From Halovenus sp037080055 (GTDB taxonomy: Archaea; Halobacteriota; Halobacteria; Halobacteriales; Haloarculaceae), in NCBI RefSeq assembly GCF_037080055.1, contig NZ_JBAOJI010000007.1, forward strand, positions 124,001 to 188,000: 64,000 nt of DNA, written 5' to 3'. The position numbers and the translations under genes are program-made. The notes under the pieces were generated by a model. The model ran no database searches. It was not told the origin of the DNA and saw nothing but the letters and a program-made list of their open reading frames with translations. This document shows positions 62,064 through 64,000 of this stretch, one piece after another (the stretch's first letter is position 1; the number at the start of each line of letters is the position of its first letter).

Positions 62064-62930
62064 ATGGTAGGACACAACGGACTCAAACTGCGGATGGCAA
62101 TCGCGGGAAGCATCCTCTTTGGCTTCTACGCAGCGCTGGCCGCAGCAGTTATGTGGACGTTCGGTACCGGAACGACCGTCCTCGCCCTCCTATTGCTCGG
62201 TAGTGTCGGCTTCGTGGGCTTCCAGTACAAGTTCGGCAAGTGGATGGCACTGCGCAGCGTCGGGGCCGAGGACATGCCCGAGCAGAGCCAGGGCAGATAC
62301 GATTACGCCCGGATCCATCAGTCGACAGAACAACTCTGTCGTGAGATGGATATCGACAAGCCCCGACTGATGGTCGCGGAGATGGGCGTGCCGAACGCCT
62401 TCGCCGTCGGCCGGAAGGGCGCAGGCGTCGTGGTCGTCTCCAAAGAGATCATCCAGTTGCTCGACCACGACGAACTCGAAGGCGTCGTCGCCCACGAACT
62501 CGCGCACATCAAAAACCGCGACGTGGTCATCATGGTGCTGGGGCAGTCCATCGCCTCGATGATCGGAATCGTCGCCCAGTGGGCAGTGATCCTCGGCGGC
62601 GAGCGCAACATCGGCACATACATCTTCGCGATGTTCGTCGGCACTATCGCCCAGATGATCGTGATGATCTTCGTGATGGCCATCTCCCGCTACCGGGAGT
62701 ACGTCGCCGACGAAGACGCCGCGACGTTCACCCGCAACCCCGACGCGATGGCCCGGGCGCTGGAAAAGATCAGTTCCGGCGCACAGGGCAAGGAGATGAA
62801 AGGCGAAGAAACCGTCAACGCCCTGTGTATCTTCGGCTCTAGCGGCAGTTTCCTCCAGAAGATCTTCTCGACGCACCCGCCGACGGAGAAACGAATCGAA
62901 CGGCTCCGTTCGCAGACCGTCGGCTACTGA
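62064..62930 (+). CDS. htpX: Membrane zinc metalloprotease HtpX
   Basis: The 288-residue protein has two N-terminal membrane helices, the zinc motif HELAH (from about residue 144) with Glu further on in SRYREYVADEDAA, and two more helices between them. The protein ends with FSTHPPTEKRIERL, the typical HtpX finish. It degrades damaged membrane proteins. The upstream region has a TATA-like TTTTTTAG about 30 bases before the ATG. Confidence 0.94.
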   Translation: MVGHNGLKLRMAIAGSILFGFYAALAAAVMWTFGTGTTVLALLLLGSVGFVGFQYKFGKWMALRSVGAEDMPEQSQGRYDYARIHQSTEQLCREMDIDKPRLMVAEMGVPNAFAVGRKGAGVVVVSKEIIQLLDHDELEGVVAHELAHIKNRDVVIMVLGQSIASMIGIVAQWAVILGGERNIGTYIFAMFVGTIAQMIVMIFVMAISRYREYVADEDAATFTRNPDAMARALEKISSGAQGKEMKGEETVNALCIFGSSGSFLQKIFSTHPPTEKRIERLRSQTVGY

Positions 62931-62998
62931 ACCGCTCGATCCCCGTTTTCCGGTTTTGTTCGCTGACGTTTTTGCGCTGGCTCCCGGAGTAGCCGCTA

Positions 62999-63892
62999 AT
63001 GCAGATCTGCGTTTTCGGTGCCGGCAGCCTCGGCACGCTAATCGGGGGCGTCCTTGCCAGCGAACACAGCGTCATGCTCGTCGGTCGCGAACCCCACGTC
63101 TCCGTGATCGAGCGCGACGGCCTCCGAATAAGCGGGGCAATCGAGACGACGACACATCCGGCGGCGACCACGACGCCCCCCGAAGCGGCCGAACTCGGGG
63201 TCGTGACCGTCAAGAGCTTCGACACCGCCGAGGCCGCCGAGGCACTCGCGGAGTGCTCGCTCGACGGTGTGCTCTCCCTGCAGAACGGGATGGGCAACGA
63301 AGAACTCCTCGCTGAAGCCCTCGACTGCCCGGTCCTCGCGGGCACGTGCACCTACGGCGCGCGCCGGGGCGACCCCGGGACGGTCGAGTGTACCGGAATC
63401 GGTGATATCGTGCTCGGCCCACGCGACGGCGGCAAGTCAGCACTCGCGGATCGAGTCACCGAGGCGTTTACAGACGCCGGACTCGTCGCCGAGTCCTCGA
63501 CGGAGATGCCGCGCAAACTCTGGTCGAAACTGGCAGTCAATGCTGGAATCAACGCGACGACGGCGCTGGCCCGGATTCCCAACGGCTCGCTGCTCGACGG
63601 TCCGGTGGCATCCGTCGCAGCCGAGGCCGCACGGGAAACGGCCCGGGTCGCCCGACAGCAGGGACTCGACCTGACCGACGAGCAGGCAGTTCGACGGACC
63701 CGAGCAGTCGCCGACGCGACCGCTGATAACACCTCCTCGATGCAGCAAGACGTGCTCGGCACGGCCAGAACCGAAATCGACGCGATCAATGGCTACGTCA
63801 TCGAGATGGCCGGCGACGACACACCTGTCCCGACGAACGAAACGCTCACTGCACTGCTCCGTGCGTGGGAACAGGAGCAGGGCCTTCGCTGA
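62999..63892 (+). CDS. panE: Ketopantoate reductase family protein (PanE/ApbA)
   Basis: The 297-residue protein has the NADP-binding start GAGSLG (7-12), followed by SVMLVGREPHV. It contains LQNGMGNEE and KLWSKLAVNAGINATTAL, the PanE motif with the catalytic Lys. It reduces ketopantoate to pantoate for coenzyme A synthesis. The mfnA gene (possible beta-alanine supply for the same pathway) is 23 kb away. Starts at the ATG at 62999. Confidence 0.85.
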   Translation: MQICVFGAGSLGTLIGGVLASEHSVMLVGREPHVSVIERDGLRISGAIETTTHPAATTTPPEAAELGVVTVKSFDTAEAAEALAECSLDGVLSLQNGMGNEELLAEALDCPVLAGTCTYGARRGDPGTVECTGIGDIVLGPRDGGKSALADRVTEAFTDAGLVAESSTEMPRKLWSKLAVNAGINATTALARIPNGSLLDGPVASVAAEAARETARVARQQGLDLTDEQAVRRTRAVADATADNTSSMQQDVLGTARTEIDAINGYVIEMAGDDTPVPTNETLTALLRAWEQEQGLR

Positions 63893-63955
63893 CAGGCTGC
63901 TAACCGCCGAACGCGTCGCTACGGGGACTGGAAAACAAAAGACAAAGCGTCGGAG

Positions 63956-64000
63956 TTAGAACGGGGCTTCGGGGCCTTCGTCGCTGTCGGCGTCACCAGT
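63956..64000 (-). CDS. C-terminal end of a gene running out of the window
   Basis: Only 14 codons are visible: TGDADSDEGPEAPF followed by TAA. An acidic tail ending in Pro-Phe recalls single-stranded DNA binding proteins, but the fragment is too short for assignment. It is convergent with panE. Confidence 0.35.
   Translation of the reverse strand, partial: TGDADSDEGPEAPF

Overview
The window is chromosomal DNA from a halophilic archaeon (class Halobacteria). The evidence is GC-rich sequence, proteins rich in Asp and Glu, archaeal-type uS12/uS7 and SRP54, an archaeosine synthase, HTH-10 (bacterioopsin-activator type) and HalX regulators, a PGF-CTERM surface protein, Tat lipoproteins, and TATA boxes about 25 bp ahead of several start codons (leaderless transcripts). 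I cannot name the genus. Most of it is ordinary, tightly packed core genome: ATGA start/stop overlaps are common, and several convergent genes meet with no gap.

Layout. 0-8.9 kb: a partial membrane protein, a thiolase, a GAF histidine kinase, rpsL-rpsG, a biotin-type ECF transporter (bioY-bioM-bioN), archaeosine synthase ArcS and a methyltransferase. 8.9-19.6 kb: an ABC-2 exporter, a UPF0200/UPF0201 pair, SRP54, a PadR regulator, an asparagine-synthetase-like/PHP pair, a CheC-like protein, UPF0058, UPF0212, an OGG-type DNA glycosylase and acylphosphatase. 19.6-29.9 kb: valS behind a structured leader, a DUF6293-type regulator, a PGF-CTERM protein, queD-queE-queC (preQ0 synthesis, feeding the tRNA pathway that ends with ArcS), a nucleoside phosphorylase-like protein and an HTH-10 regulator. 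30-43.2 kb: trpDFEG, a D-lactate/2-hydroxyacid set (FAD/Fe-S dehydrogenase, D-2-hydroxyacid dehydrogenase, LUD protein), mfnA with a striking tandem repeat at its 3' end, a RecA-like/GAF sensor pair and a Taw2/Trm5-type tRNA enzyme. 43.3-55.1 kb: a CoA-transferase family protein, an AI-2E family permease, a dense signalling cluster (HTH, kinase, PAS-GAF-HTH-10, HalX response regulator), a sugar nucleotidyltransferase, a glutamate-cysteine-ligase-like protein, a lipoprotein propeller and an aldehyde dehydrogenase. 55.1-64 kb: tRNA-Gly(GCC) followed by a hairpin array, a TusA/CopD-like pair, two regulators, a laccase-type multicopper oxidase, HtpX, a ketopantoate reductase family protein and the end of one more gene.

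The most unusual parts are non-coding. (1) The last 61 bases of mfnA occur three times in a 290-bp tandem array (39971-40611). The outermost copy differs only by two synonymous changes and still overlaps the stop codon of the opposing gene. (2) Downstream of tRNA-Gly there are five perfect hairpins in about 150 bp, each with a 3-base loop (55344-55490). Next to them is a copy of a repeat also carried by the mfnA element. (3) A folded element sits at the predicted 5' end of the valS transcript. (4) A 10-codon micro-ORF is coupled by ATGA overlaps at both ends between the UPF0200 and UPF0201 genes. I saw no CRISPR array, transposase, integrase, rRNA or replication origin.
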